DNA of 64,000 nt from Granulosicoccus antarcticus IMCC3135 (lineage in GTDB: Bacteria; Pseudomonadota; Gammaproteobacteria; Granulosicoccales; Granulosicoccaceae), in NCBI RefSeq assembly GCF_002215215.1, contig NZ_CP018632.1, forward strand, positions 6,010,501-6,074,500. The letters are read 5' to 3'. The notes under the pieces are model-generated. The model made no database searches and was not told the DNA's origin. It saw nothing but the letters and a program-made list of their open reading frames with translations. The translations under genes were made by a program, and so were the position numbers. Below are positions 46,151 to 55,907 of the stretch, piece after piece. The number at the start of each line of letters is the position of its first letter. The stretch's first letter is position 1.

Positions 46151-48712
46151 TCAGTTGGCATGGCGCAAGGCAACGATCGGCGGCGTATAAAGCACCCGCC
46201 GTGTTGCCAGATAGCCAGCTGTGGCAATTCCGAAAGCTCCACCAAAAATACCGATGATCCATAACCAGGCGTTCAGTTGAAACGGAAGTTCAAATACAAA
46301 CTGACTCAAAGACCAGGCGATGAGCGTTGCAAACAAGGATGCCAGCAAGCCCGCGATGGCACCCAGTATGGCAAATTCTGCAATTACCGCCTCACGCAAC
46401 TGCTGATGTGATGCTCCCAGTGCACGCAACAATGCGGACTCACGAATACGCTCGCCCCGGCTACTTTGCACGGCAGCCAGCAATACACAGAAACCGGCCA
46501 ATAATGTGAACAGGAATACATATTCTACCGCTAAAGAGGCTCGATCCATCAAAGACTTGATTCGGGTAATGATTGCACCAACATCGAGCGTGGCAATGCC
46601 TGGAAATTGACGCACCCAACCGGTTGTTGTCGCGGCAAAATCCCCATCGATATGAAAGCTTGTGATGTATGTCGATGGCAGCCCTTCAAGCATTGCCGGA
46701 GAGGAAACGGCAAAAAAATTCACTTGAAAAGACTCCCAGTCCACTTCTCGCCAATTGGCAATAGTTGCACTTGTCTCCACCCCTGCACTCTTGAAGGTCA
46801 GAGTGTCACCAATGGCGTAACCTCGCTCTTCCGCCCATTCCTGCTCGACAGAGAGTAAAGGCGGTGCACTGCCATCGGTAGCCCACCACTCTCCGGACAC
46901 AATCTGGTTACCTGCGGGAACACTGTTCGAATAGGAAAGGTTGTACTCGCGCCGAGCCCGTCGCTCATCCTGATCGCTGGAATCATCCGACAGAACCGGC
47001 TCGCCATTGTGGGCAACCAGACGGGCCCTGATCATCGGATGTATTCCCGTGCTCTGTATGCCCTGGGATTCGAGCTGAGCCGCCAGACCCTCAACCTGAT
47101 CGGGTTGAATATTGACGATGAATACATTGGGGGCATCCTCAGGCAAGTCCTGCTCCCAGGCGGATAGCAGGTCAATCCGGACAATGGATATCAACAGCAG
47201 GGCCATGATACCCATGGCAAAAGCGGCCAGCTGTACGGTACTACTGGCGGCGCGGCGCTGCAAACCGGCAGTACTCAACCGAAATCGCGGCCCGGCCAGT
47301 GATCTTACGCCCTTGATCATGACGCGGCCAAACAGGCCAAAAATCGCCAACATGACAACCACGCCAAGCACCACGATAACGCTCAACAGCAAATCGCGAG
47401 ACAGTAGAAAAACAACAATGAACGTGGCCACAAAACCAAACAAGGCGGTCGTCATGGCACTGGCGTCCATACTGGAATAATCTCTCTGTAAAACACGCAT
47501 GACATTGACACGCCCTGCCTGAATGATAGGTAGAAGACCAAAACCTGCCAGTGCAATAAAGGCTGTCAATGTGCCTATAAGCGGAGCCATGAAGCCCGGC
47601 GCGGGTAGTGCCAGACCGAACCAGCCCTGCAGAAGATTGGCGAGTACCAACTGGGCGAACCAACCCAGAGTTATGCCGATTACCGAGGCAACCAGAGCAA
47701 TCAATGCCAACCGTGTGGACAGCCATACAATCACTTCAGCACGGGTCGCACCCAGGGTGCGCATGACAGCACTGGCGTCAGCCTGCTTCAGGGCAAAATG
47801 ACGAACAGCCAGAGCAATGGCAGCACCTGCCAACAGGACGGTGACAACCGAGGCCAGCCCCAGAAAACGCTGAGCCCGATCCAGAGCACGTTTCATCTGC
47901 GGGCTGCCATCACGCACTCCCTGCACACGTACCTCACTGGTGTATTCGGTTTCCAGAAAATCCCTTGCCGTGTCCACCGCTGCCGTTTCGCCAGCCATCA
48001 GCAAGGTATAGGTTGCCCGACTGCCTTCACCCAGCAACCCTGCCGCCTCCAGATCATCCAGACTGATCATGACCCGAGGTGCAAATTCGAAGGCATTCTC
48101 GCCCCGATCGGGCTCAAAAAGAATGATCTTGTCTACCGCAAACTGACTGGCGCCCAGTGTCAGAGTATCGCCAACACTCAGCTCCAGGGCCGAGCGTAAC
48201 TGGCTGTCGACCCAGACAGTTCCGGGTGCCGGCGAACCAGCTTCGGCGTTGAAACTGGTCTCCGGCGTATTCATTTCTGCAAGGCGCAACGTGCCTCGCA
48301 GGGGGTAATTACCGGACACCGCCTTGATGGCAACGAGCTGTGATTCTTCGCGCTCATTAATGACAACACTCGGAAAACGCACGTATTGCGCTGTCTGCAG
48401 GTCCCGCTGCTCTATATTGCTGAGCAGCTCCGGCGGGAGCTTGAAGCCAGAGCTTGCCATCAGATCGGCTGCCAGCACATCGCCTGCCTGACGCTCGACG
48501 GCACGACCAATACGATCAGTAAAGAAACCCACGGCTGTGACCGAGGCGACGGCGACCAACAAGGCCAGCGCCAATACTCGCAGTTCACCAGCACGCAGAT
48601 CTCGCCCCAGGGAACGCAGAGCAAACATGAATTGACGCAGCCAGCCGGCTTTGCGCTTTTGCTGAGCTGCCGGAATTGCGCCTTCGACGCTGACAGGATT
48701 CGCCAGGCTCAT
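46151..48712 (-). CDS. ABC transporter permease, YbbP/FtsX type
   Basis: 853 residues with the ten-helix architecture of YbbP-like permeases: one N-terminal helix (~45-65), a ~200-residue periplasmic domain, an FtsX block of helices (~285-420), two helices (~440-475), a helix (~505-525) then a second periplasmic domain, and a C-terminal FtsX block (~735-845). The ATG at 48712 overlaps the ATPase stop (ATGA). With the ATPase and tesA alongside it reproduces the E. coli tesA-ybbA-ybbP locus. Type VII ABC systems of this sort are thought to act on lipids or lipoproteins across the envelope; the substrate is unknown. Confidence 0.9.
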   Translation of the reverse strand: MSLANPVSVEGAIPAAQQKRKAGWLRQFMFALRSLGRDLRAGELRVLALALLVAVASVTAVGFFTDRIGRAVERQAGDVLAADLMASSGFKLPPELLSNIEQRDLQTAQYVRFPSVVINEREESQLVAIKAVSGNYPLRGTLRLAEMNTPETSFNAEAGSPAPGTVWVDSQLRSALELSVGDTLTLGASQFAVDKIILFEPDRGENAFEFAPRVMISLDDLEAAGLLGEGSRATYTLLMAGETAAVDTARDFLETEYTSEVRVQGVRDGSPQMKRALDRAQRFLGLASVVTVLLAGAAIALAVRHFALKQADASAVMRTLGATRAEVIVWLSTRLALIALVASVIGITLGWFAQLVLANLLQGWFGLALPAPGFMAPLIGTLTAFIALAGFGLLPIIQAGRVNVMRVLQRDYSSMDASAMTTALFGFVATFIVVFLLSRDLLLSVIVVLGVVVMLAIFGLFGRVMIKGVRSLAGPRFRLSTAGLQRRAASSTVQLAAFAMGIMALLLISIVRIDLLSAWEQDLPEDAPNVFIVNIQPDQVEGLAAQLESQGIQSTGIHPMIRARLVAHNGEPVLSDDSSDQDERRARREYNLSYSNSVPAGNQIVSGEWWATDGSAPPLLSVEQEWAEERGYAIGDTLTFKSAGVETSATIANWREVDWESFQVNFFAVSSPAMLEGLPSTYITSFHIDGDFAATTTGWVRQFPGIATLDVGAIITRIKSLMDRASLAVEYVFLFTLLAGFCVLLAAVQSSRGERIRESALLRALGASHQQLREAVIAEFAILGAIAGLLASLFATLIAWSLSQFVFELPFQLNAWLWIIGIFGGAFGIATAGYLATRRVLYTPPIVALRHAN

Positions 48713-49428
48713 ACCGCTTCCAACCGTCCGTTGCCCATACGCAGAATACGATCACAACGGCCCGCAAGTTTATCGTCATGGGTAACCAGAACCACTGCCG
48801 AGCCTTGCTGACGGGTCAGGGCAAACATCAGCTCTACGATCTTTTCACCCGTCTCGCTATCCAGATTACCGGTCGGCTCATCAGCAAACAGCAAAGCGGG
48901 CTCGGAAACAAAGGCACGAGCCAGCGCGACTCGCTGCTGTTCACCGCCTGACAGCTGCAAGGGCTGATGCCCTTCACGATGCTCCAGACCGACCTTGGCC
49001 AGCATGGCACGGGCTCGTTTGGCAGCATCAGCGTCACCAGTCAGTTCCAGTGGCAGCATGACATTCTCAAGTGCCGTCAGACCGGGCAACAACTGAAAGC
49101 TTTGAAAGACGAAACCAACCCGCCCTGCACGCAAACGGGCACGAGAATCCTCATCCATCGTCGACAGCGGCTTGTGCAAGAGCTCCACGGTACCTTCCGT
49201 CGGTGTATCAAGACCGGCCAGAATACCCAGCAAGGTAGATTTGCCTGAGCCGGACGGACCGACAATAGCAACAGCCTCGCCCGGGTGAATCTCGATATCC
49301 AACGCATGCAGGATAGTCAGATCACCCTCGGGACCGCTAACGCGCTTGGCAATCTGTTGACCGATTAGAACGGCATCCGATGTAGCAGCAACGGCACTAT
49401 TGTCGCTGGCGCTGGTCTGACTATTCAT
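48709..49428 (-). CDS. ABC transporter ATPase, YbbA type
   Basis: 239 residues from ATG 49428 (a further ATG at 49458 is possible but has a poorer ribosome site). Walker [13 protein letters not shown]-loop VFQSFQLLP, signature [15 protein letters not shown], Walker [13 protein letters not shown] and the switch His in VTHDD are intact; the sequence closely follows MacB/LolD/YbbA-type ATPases. Its stop overlaps the permease ATG. Divergent from tesA. Confidence 0.92.
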   Translation of the reverse strand: MNSQTSASDNSAVAATSDAVLIGQQIAKRVSGPEGDLTILHALDIEIHPGEAVAIVGPSGSGKSTLLGILAGLDTPTEGTVELLHKPLSTMDEDSRARLRAGRVGFVFQSFQLLPGLTALENVMLPLELTGDADAAKRARAMLAKVGLEHREGHQPLQLSGGEQQRVALARAFVSEPALLFADEPTGNLDSETGEKIVELMFALTRQQGSAVVLVTHDDKLAGRCDRILRMGNGRLEAV

Positions 49429-49515
49429 ACGGTCTCGCAAGAGTGGGGCTGCCAGCATTGCTTACTGCCAGCGTTAAAACGCGGATAATGGGGATATTTA
49501 CGAGATGCACAAGCT

Positions 49516-50148
49516 ATGAGATTCACTGCAGTCATTCGAAATTTGTTATTTCTCACTCTCATCCTGGGCGCCAATGGGGCTCGTGCTGAGAGCTACACGG
49601 TTCTGGTAATGGGTGACAGTATCGGTGCCGCCTACAACCTTGACGAGGCAGATGGTTGGGTCAACCTGCTAGGCGAGACCCTGCGCGAAGAAGACCTGGA
49701 TGTGGAAATGGTCAACGCCAGCATTAGCGGTGACACCACCTCTGGCGGACTGCGTCGTCTACCCGACGCCCTGGACCGGTTTACACCTGATCTTTTGGTC
49801 ATAGAGCTGGGTGGTAACGATGGTCTGCGCGGTTATCCACCGAAAAACATGCAGAAGAACCTGGAAGATATGGCAAATATTGCTCGTGAACGCGATATTG
49901 ATGTCCTGATACTGGGCATGTTGATACCAACAAATTATGGCAACGCCTATCTGAAGATGTTTGCCAAAGCATTTTCCACGGCTGCAGAAAATACCGACAG
50001 CACACTGATTCCTTTTCTTCTGGAACCTATTGCTCAGGATCGAGCCTATTTCCAGGCTGATGGCATCCACCCGACCGCCGAGGCCCAACCCTTGCTGATG
50101 AAACATACACTTCCGTTCATCAGAACATTCGTTGCAGGAGACAGTTGA
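49516..50148 (+). CDS. tesA: Periplasmic acyl-CoA thioesterase / lysophospholipase L1, GDSL family
   Basis: 210 residues with a signal peptide (~1-24, cleavage near ARA-ES). SGNH blocks: block [12 protein letters not shown] (catalytic Ser), block II Gly in SGDTTSGGL, block [12 protein letters not shown] and block [11 protein letters not shown] (Asp and His). Hydrolyses acyl thioesters and lysophospholipids in the periplasm. ATG at 49516. Only 1 bp separates its stop from the next gene's start, so the two are co-transcribed. Confidence 0.93.
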   Translation: MRFTAVIRNLLFLTLILGANGARAESYTVLVMGDSIGAAYNLDEADGWVNLLGETLREEDLDVEMVNASISGDTTSGGLRRLPDALDRFTPDLLVIELGGNDGLRGYPPKNMQKNLEDMANIARERDIDVLILGMLIPTNYGNAYLKMFAKAFSTAAENTDSTLIPFLLEPIAQDRAYFQADGIHPTAEAQPLLMKHTLPFIRTFVAGDS

Positions 50149-50149
50149 T

Positions 50150-51367
50150 ATGCCAGCTCGCCGTAAGTTCAATTTCGAAGGTTCACAAGGGGAGCAGCTG
50201 TCTGCACTGCTGGAAACACCAGACCAGGAACCCTTAGCCACAGCTCTGTTTGCACACTGCTTTACCTGTGGTAAAGACATTGCAGCCGCTTCCAGAATCT
50301 CCCGAGCTCTTGTCAAGCGCGGCTATGCCGTCATGCGTTTCGACTTCACCGGATTGGGTAATAGCGACGGCGATTTTGCCAATACCAATTTTTCCTCCAA
50401 TGTGCGCGACCTGGTAGCCGCTGCCGACCATTTACGCGAAGAAGGTCTGCCACCTTCCATTCTGATCGGGCACAGTCTTGGAGGTACCGCAGTACTGACG
50501 GCGGCCCATCAGGTTCCCGAATGCCTGGGCGTGGTCACCATCGGCTCACCCGGTGATGCGCGGCACGTGTCAGCACAATTTGCCTGCGATATCGGCACCA
50601 TAGAAGAGAATGGCGAAGCTGAGGTTAGCCTGGCGGGCCGCAAGTTCACCATTCGCAAACAGTTTCTGGACGATATCAACCAGACATCCATCGATCATAT
50701 CGGCAAGCTCAAGAAAGCCTTGCTGGTCATGCACTCTCCCATTGATGCCACTGTCAGCATTAGCGAAGCCGAGCGTATCTATAAAGCGGCGCATCACCCC
50801 AAGAGTTTTGTCAGCCTCGATGATGCAGATCATCTGCTAACCCGTGCGGCCGACTCTGAATATGTAGCGGATATCATTGCCGCCTGGGCTTCCCGGAAAA
50901 TCCCCATGCAGGCCGCTGCAACTCGACCAGACATCAAGTCTGGTGAGGTGAAAATCAGTGAGCGTGATCATAAATTCATGCTGGATGTCTACAGCGATGA
51001 CCATCAATGGATTGCTGATGAACCGACCAAAGTGGGCGGTCGCAATGCCGGACCCGACCCTTATGAACATCTGCTGGCCTCGGTTGGCGCCTGCACGGCA
51101 ATGACTCTTCGCATGTACGCGGCTCGCAAGCAATGGCCACTGGATTCTGCCGAAGTGGTTCTACGACACAATCGGGAGCATTTGCAAGATTGCGAAGGCT
51201 GTGATGAAAAACCGATGCAGCTGGATGTGATTGATCGAGACATCACCTTGCATGGTGATCTGGATGAAGAACAACACGAGCGACTCATGGCCATTGCCGA
51301 CAAATGCCCGGTACATCGAACTCTCACAGGAGAGCTGAGTATCCGGACACGTCAGATTCGCGCATGA
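50150..51367 (+). CDS. Alpha/beta-hydrolase-OsmC fusion protein
   Basis: 405 residues. N-terminal hydrolase (~1-255) with the nucleophile elbow GHSLGGTA (S109), the acid in SPIDATV and His in DDADHLL. C-terminal OsmC domain (~265-400) with its two redox cysteines in [13 protein letters not shown] and [10 protein letters not shown], a peroxiredoxin-like pair acting on organic hydroperoxides. This fused architecture is a known bifunctional family. The ATG at 50150 has AGGAG 9 nt upstream, inside the end of tesA; an in-frame TTG at 50132 is less likely. Confidence 0.9.
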   Translation: MPARRKFNFEGSQGEQLSALLETPDQEPLATALFAHCFTCGKDIAAASRISRALVKRGYAVMRFDFTGLGNSDGDFANTNFSSNVRDLVAAADHLREEGLPPSILIGHSLGGTAVLTAAHQVPECLGVVTIGSPGDARHVSAQFACDIGTIEENGEAEVSLAGRKFTIRKQFLDDINQTSIDHIGKLKKALLVMHSPIDATVSISEAERIYKAAHHPKSFVSLDDADHLLTRAADSEYVADIIAAWASRKIPMQAAATRPDIKSGEVKISERDHKFMLDVYSDDHQWIADEPTKVGGRNAGPDPYEHLLASVGACTAMTLRMYAARKQWPLDSAEVVLRHNREHLQDCEGCDEKPMQLDVIDRDITLHGDLDEEQHERLMAIADKCPVHRTLTGELSIRTRQIRA

Positions 51368-51407
51368 CGACAGCATAATCCCCATCCCCTGCTGGAGAGT
51401 TCTGGAT

Positions 51408-51434
51408 CTAGTCTGAAGTCGACTAGAATCAGAA
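51408..51434. terminator. Weak hairpin between convergent genes
   Basis: TCTAGTC-TGAAGTC-GACTAGA, a 7-bp stem between the hydrolase-OsmC stop and the convergent ABC ATPase stop. No T-run on either strand, so a role in termination is tentative. Confidence 0.3.
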
Positions 51435-51441
51435 AAACGAT

Positions 51442-52350
51442 TCAGGAGTTTCCGTACAGCCGCTCTTCAAGTGATTTGCCGCGCGATATCTGGCGATAAC
51501 GCCAGCCTTTGTCAGACAGCAGTTGCATTAATACCAGACTGCCGTGCATATCATCATCTGCCTGAATCAAATAGTCTCCCTGAGCACTGCGACTGGCCTG
51601 CCGGATACCCGGCAGCTTCGCAGCTGCTTCGAGAAATTCGTCCTCAGGCACTGTGGCAAGCCGCAGTGTGATGAAACCTTGATCATTGTCCTCCACTACC
51701 AGTGGTCCACTACTGATCAAGCGCCCTTTTTCCAGATAGACAACCGAATTGCAGAGACGCTCAAGCTCATCCAGATTATGCGAGCTGACAATAAATGTCG
51801 TGTCCCGGGATTGCTGACGAATCAGATCGCGTATCAGCTTTGCGTTCGGTGGATCGATACCCGCCGTCGGCTCGTCCAGCAGTACCAGCCGGGGCGCACC
51901 CAGCAGGGCCTGTGCGATGGCAATGCGTTTTCGCATGCCATGGCTCAGATCAGAAGGCTTGGTATTGATCGACTCCAACAGATCAACCGTCTCCAATACA
52001 CGCTGCACATCTGCACGCGCCTCACGACGGTTCATGCCCTGTAAGCGCGCAAAAAAACGTAACTGCCTGCCAACACTCAAACGTGGATCAAGCAGAGCGT
52101 CCTGTGGCAATGCCGCCAATTGTCCACTCAGCGACTGTGCACCCGGCTTGCCGCCAAGTACGGAAATCTGACCACTGCTTTTACCAATAAAGCCGCAGAT
52201 CAGACTGATCAGTGTCGTTTTACCGGCCCCATTGGGACCAATCAAGGCGATAGGTTCGCCGGTTGATAGCGACAGGGAAACATTATCCAGTGCTAGCTGG
52301 CTGCCATAGCGCTTGGATAAACCCTGGCATTCGATGAGTGTTTCAGACAT
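51442..52350 (-). CDS. ABC-2 type transporter ATPase
   Basis: 302 residues from ATG 52350. Walker A GPNGAGKTTLI, signature LSHGMRKRIAIAQALL, Walker B LVLLDEPTAGIDP and the His switch VSSHNLDEL. A C-terminal ~80-residue extension (FITLRLATVPEDEF onward) is typical of this NosF/CcmA-like class. The frame is open another 32 codons upstream but these overlap the permease gene; starting 2 bp after the permease TAA implies coupling. Substrate unknown. Confidence 0.9.
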   Translation of the reverse strand: MSETLIECQGLSKRYGSQLALDNVSLSLSTGEPIALIGPNGAGKTTLISLICGFIGKSSGQISVLGGKPGAQSLSGQLAALPQDALLDPRLSVGRQLRFFARLQGMNRREARADVQRVLETVDLLESINTKPSDLSHGMRKRIAIAQALLGAPRLVLLDEPTAGIDPPNAKLIRDLIRQQSRDTTFIVSSHNLDELERLCNSVVYLEKGRLISSGPLVVEDNDQGFITLRLATVPEDEFLEAAAKLPGIRQASRSAQGDYLIQADDDMHGSLVLMQLLSDKGWRYRQISRGKSLEERLYGNS

Positions 52351-52352
52351 TT

Positions 52353-53156
52353 TTACAGATCGCGCCTTTGCATCATGAATGCACCCACCAGTAACAGAAT
52401 AACCGTGTGCAGCACGGGAATCGCTGCAAAATTCAGCGTCTGCCAATCAGACAAACGCAGAAGCTGCCCTACCTGAGAACCTGGCAAGACCCAGTCAAGC
52501 ACAGGCAAGGGACCAAATCGTGATTGCAGAAAACCAACCAGCAAAGAGACACCCAACCACAAGATGGTGGCGTACAAGGTTGCTTGGCGGGCAGAACGCG
52601 CCAAAACTGACACCCACGCCATCAAGGCAATATAAGGCAGGACCAACAAGACAAGATTGATGACAATCACCGGTACACGTGCCATCGCTGCAGGCATCAG
52701 ATCGGCAGAATTCAGGCTGATAACCAACATGACACTACCCAGTGTTGCCAGAACCACTAGCGTCATGATCACGCATTGGCCCAGAAAGCGGCCGAGAAAA
52801 ATCTCCAGCCGCGAACAGCGCAAAATCAGAAAGCGCAGGGTGCCACGGCTGCGGTCCGAGGCTGTCTGGTCGGCTGAAACAATGATCGCCATGAACGGTA
52901 GAAGATACAGACAGACAACCCAGTAGACGGCCAGCTCAGGAGCTGGCCATTGCTGCCAGGCCGTTAATCCCAGCCTGGGCAGCAGCGCCTCTGCCAGACC
53001 GGATTCATTGGCGCCTGCAAAAAATGCCGATGCCGGCAATATGCCGTAATTCAGAACACCTGCCCAGATCAGTACGAACCCGAACAGCGATAATACGCCG
53101 CGTCGGGTCGACAACAATCGCAGGATTTCATCCTGCGCAATGGTGAATATTCTCAT
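52353..53156 (-). CDS. ABC-2 type transporter permease
   Basis: 267 residues, about six transmembrane helices (~22-42, 75-95, 130-150, 163-185, 195-212, 240-260). SADQTASDRSRGTLRFLILRCSRLEIFLGRF is the ABC-2/NosY coupling-helix pattern. ATG at 53156. Pairs with the adjoining ATPase; there is no nearby cargo gene, so the substrate cannot be inferred. Confidence 0.87.
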   Translation of the reverse strand: MRIFTIAQDEILRLLSTRRGVLSLFGFVLIWAGVLNYGILPASAFFAGANESGLAEALLPRLGLTAWQQWPAPELAVYWVVCLYLLPFMAIIVSADQTASDRSRGTLRFLILRCSRLEIFLGRFLGQCVIMTLVVLATLGSVMLVISLNSADLMPAAMARVPVIVINLVLLVLPYIALMAWVSVLARSARQATLYATILWLGVSLLVGFLQSRFGPLPVLDWVLPGSQVGQLLRLSDWQTLNFAAIPVLHTVILLLVGAFMMQRRDL

Positions 53157-53198
53157 ACTGAAATCAGGGTCTCGCTGATGGATCTACTGGCAGCGATA

Positions 53199-54689
53199 TC
53201 AGGCTTCCGGTCGCATATGTGGAAACAAGACGACATCACGAATACTGGGCGATGCTGTCAGCAACATGACCAACCGATCGATACCAATGCCCTGCCCGGC
53301 AGTCGGCGGCATGCCGTATTCCAGAGCTCGCACGTAGTCTGCATCGTAATGCATGGCCTCTTCATCGCCCGCATCCTTGTCGGCTACTTGCGCCTTGAAA
53401 CGCTCAGCCTGATCTTCCGCATCATTCAACTCAGAGAAGCCATTGCAGATTTCCCGTCCGCCGACGAACATCTCGAACCGGTCTGTGACAAAAGGGTTGT
53501 CATCATTGCGACGCGATAGTGGCGATACTTCTGTCGGGTAGAGTGTAATGAAAGTCGGGTCCATCAACTTCTCTTCCACCGTAGCTTCGAAGATCTCTGT
53601 CTGGATCTTGCCAAGGCCCCAGTTAGGCTTCACCGTGATGTGCAGCGCACGTGCCAGAGTGGTTGCACTCTCAATGTTCTGCAACTGCTCAGCGGTGACA
53701 TCTGCGTTATAGGCAAGAATGGAATCAAACAGGCTCAACCGTGTAAAAGGCTTTTCGAAATCGTAGTGCTGATCACCCTTTTCCGAGGGTATCTGCAGGG
53801 TGCCAATAACATCACTGGCCAGCCCCCGAAACAAGGTTTCAGTCATATTCATCAGGTCGGTGTAATCGGCGTAGGCCTGATAGAACTCAATCATGGTGAA
53901 CTCGGGGTTGTGCCGTGTGCTCAGCCCCTCATTGCGAAAATTCCTGTTGATCTCAAACACGCGATCGAAACCACCAACCACTAGTCGCTTGAGATACAAC
54001 TCCGGTGCAATGCGCAGATAGAGCTGCATATCCAGTGCGTTGTGATGAGTCTCGAACGGCTTGGCTGCAGCACCTCCGGGAATCACATGCATCATGGGAG
54101 TTTCCACTTCCAGATAATCACGTTCGAGAAAGAAATCTCGAATATAAGCAATGATTGCCGAACGCAGTCGGAAGGTCTTTCTGGTCTCCTCACTAGTCAT
54201 CAGGTCGACGTAGCGCTGACGGTAGCGTGTTTCCAGATCAGATAGTCCGTGAAACTTTTCAGGCAAAGGACGCAGTGACTTGGTCATCAGTTCAAAGTTG
54301 AGCACTTTGACGGACAATTCGCCCGTCTTGGTAATGAACACCGTGCCGCTCACACCCAGAATATCGCCCAGGTCCAGACGCTTGAATTGCTCATATAGCT
54401 CTTCACCCAGAGTGCCTTGGTGGAAGAAAAGCTGGATAGTGCCACTGACGTCCTGCAAGTCGGCGAAACTGGCCTTGCCCATGATGCGCTGAGACATCAT
54501 GCGACCGGCAACCTTGACGCTCACCGACTCTTCAGCCAGAACCTCTTTTTCCTTCTCACCGTGCTCAGCCAGCAATTGCGCTGCCTGATGTGTCGGCCGG
54601 AAGGTGTTGGGGAAAGGATTGCCCACTGTCCGCTGTTCGGCAAGCTTGGCTCGCCGTTGCTGGATCAACTGGTTGTCATCGTCACTCAT
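53199..54689 (-). CDS. lysS: Lysyl-tRNA synthetase, class II
   Basis: 496 residues. N-terminal OB anticodon-binding domain (~55-155, [23 protein letters not shown]); class II motif 1 in the ~180-200 region, motif 2 [26 protein letters not shown], motif 3 [13 protein letters not shown] near the C-terminus. I start at ATG 54689 (MSDDDNQ); a TTG two codons up is possible. It follows prfB, the conserved prfB-lysS order. Confidence 0.96.
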   Translation of the reverse strand: MSDDDNQLIQQRRAKLAEQRTVGNPFPNTFRPTHQAAQLLAEHGEKEKEVLAEESVSVKVAGRMMSQRIMGKASFADLQDVSGTIQLFFHQGTLGEELYEQFKRLDLGDILGVSGTVFITKTGELSVKVLNFELMTKSLRPLPEKFHGLSDLETRYRQRYVDLMTSEETRKTFRLRSAIIAYIRDFFLERDYLEVETPMMHVIPGGAAAKPFETHHNALDMQLYLRIAPELYLKRLVVGGFDRVFEINRNFRNEGLSTRHNPEFTMIEFYQAYADYTDLMNMTETLFRGLASDVIGTLQIPSEKGDQHYDFEKPFTRLSLFDSILAYNADVTAEQLQNIESATTLARALHITVKPNWGLGKIQTEIFEATVEEKLMDPTFITLYPTEVSPLSRRNDDNPFVTDRFEMFVGGREICNGFSELNDAEDQAERFKAQVADKDAGDEEAMHYDADYVRALEYGMPPTAGQGIGIDRLVMLLTASPSIRDVVLFPHMRPEA

Positions 54690-54767
54690 GTGCAAGGTCT
54701 GGTTTCTGTCAGTGTGTCTGACGGGTTAAAGAAATCTGTGCGGCTCGTTGGCCGACCAGAAAGCCGA

Positions 54768-55866
54768 CTAGAGGCCGGCTTTCAGGCTTTCGGTAAGGAA
54801 TGCGGTGATGTCACCGTCCAATACGGCTTGTGTGTTGCTGGTCTCGATACCGGTACGCAAGTCCTTGATACGGGATTGATCCAGTACGTAGGAGCGAATC
54901 TGACTGCCCCAGCCGATATCCGACTTGCCCTCTTCCACCACCTGCTGATCGCCCATGCGTCGCTGCAACTCAGCTTCGTACAGCTTGGACTTCAACTGTT
55001 TCATGGCGGTTGCCTTGTTCTTGTGCTGCGAACGGTCGTTCTGGCACTGCACCACGATGCCACTGGGGCCATGTGTGATACGAACGGCGGACTCTGTCCG
55101 GTTAACGTGCTGACCACCGGCACCGCTGGCGCGGTAGACGTCGATACGCAGATCAGCCGGGTTGATATCGATGTCGATATCATCATCGACCTCAGGGGAG
55201 ACGAATACCGCAGCGAAGGATGTATGGCGCCGACTACCCGAATCGAAGGGGCTCTTGCGCACTAGCCGATGCACACCGATCTCGGTGCGTAACCAGCCAA
55301 AGGCGTGATCACCTTCGAAACGGATCGTCGCTGACTTGATACCGGCAACATCACCGGCCGACACTTCAATGAGCTCGGTCTTGAAGCCCTGACGGTCGCC
55401 CCAGCGAAGATACATGCGTAGCAGCATCTCGGCCCAGTCCTGGGCTTCGGTACCGCCACTGCCGGACTGAATGTCCAGAAAGGCTGGAGCAGCATCCGCT
55501 TCGCCAGAAAACATACGACGAAATTCCAGTCCTGCAACGCGCTCTTCCAGACTGGCCAGATCGGCAGCGACTGCCGTCACGGTATCCTCGTCGTCTTCCT
55601 CACGAGCCATTTCCAGCAAATCAGCAGCATCTCCCAGTCCGGAATCCATTGCCTCGATGATGTCTATAGTCTCTTGCAAGGTCGCCCGACGCTGACCCAG
55701 CTTCTGAGCCTTGTCAGGATCGTTCCAGACCTTGGGATCTTCCAGCTCTCGAAGAACTTCTTCTAGCTCTTCCTTTTTGCCTTCGTAGTCAAAGATACCC
55801 CCGGAGGGAGTCGGCACGCAGCCGCAGATCCTCGATGTGGGTGATGTAGGGGTTGATTTCAATCAT
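54768..55866 (-). CDS. prfB: Peptide chain release factor 2 (programmed +1 frameshift)
   Basis: Reads UGA and UAA stops. Frame 0 starts at ATG 55866 and gives 25 residues ([14 protein letters not shown]...GYL) up to an in-frame TGA at 55791-55789; after a +1 shift, 340 more residues run to 54768 (365 in all, as in E. coli). The stop-recognition SPF motif ([15 protein letters not shown]) and peptidyl-hydrolysis GGQ ([13 protein letters not shown]) are intact. The 54768-55862 open frame alone would give a false N-terminus (MKSTPTSP...), an artefact of the shift. Upstream of lysS, downstream of recJ. Confidence 0.97.
55788..55803 (-). promoter_or_regulatory. prfB +1 frameshift signal
   Basis: On the minus strand CGGGGGTATCTTTGAC: an internal Shine-Dalgarno-like GGGGG three bases before the slippery CTT TGA C, the canonical RF2 autoregulation site. 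Low RF2 favours the slip from CUU to UUU, letting translation pass the UGA. Confidence 0.95.
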
Positions 55867-55907
55867 GACAGCAGGAGCTTGGATAGATTAGGACACAGGA
55901 TGCAAGT

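Noticed and set aside
54768-55862. Unshifted 364-codon prfB open frame as the true gene
   Set aside because: Its first ~25 codons are out-of-frame RF2 leader; the frameshift site explains the real N-terminus.
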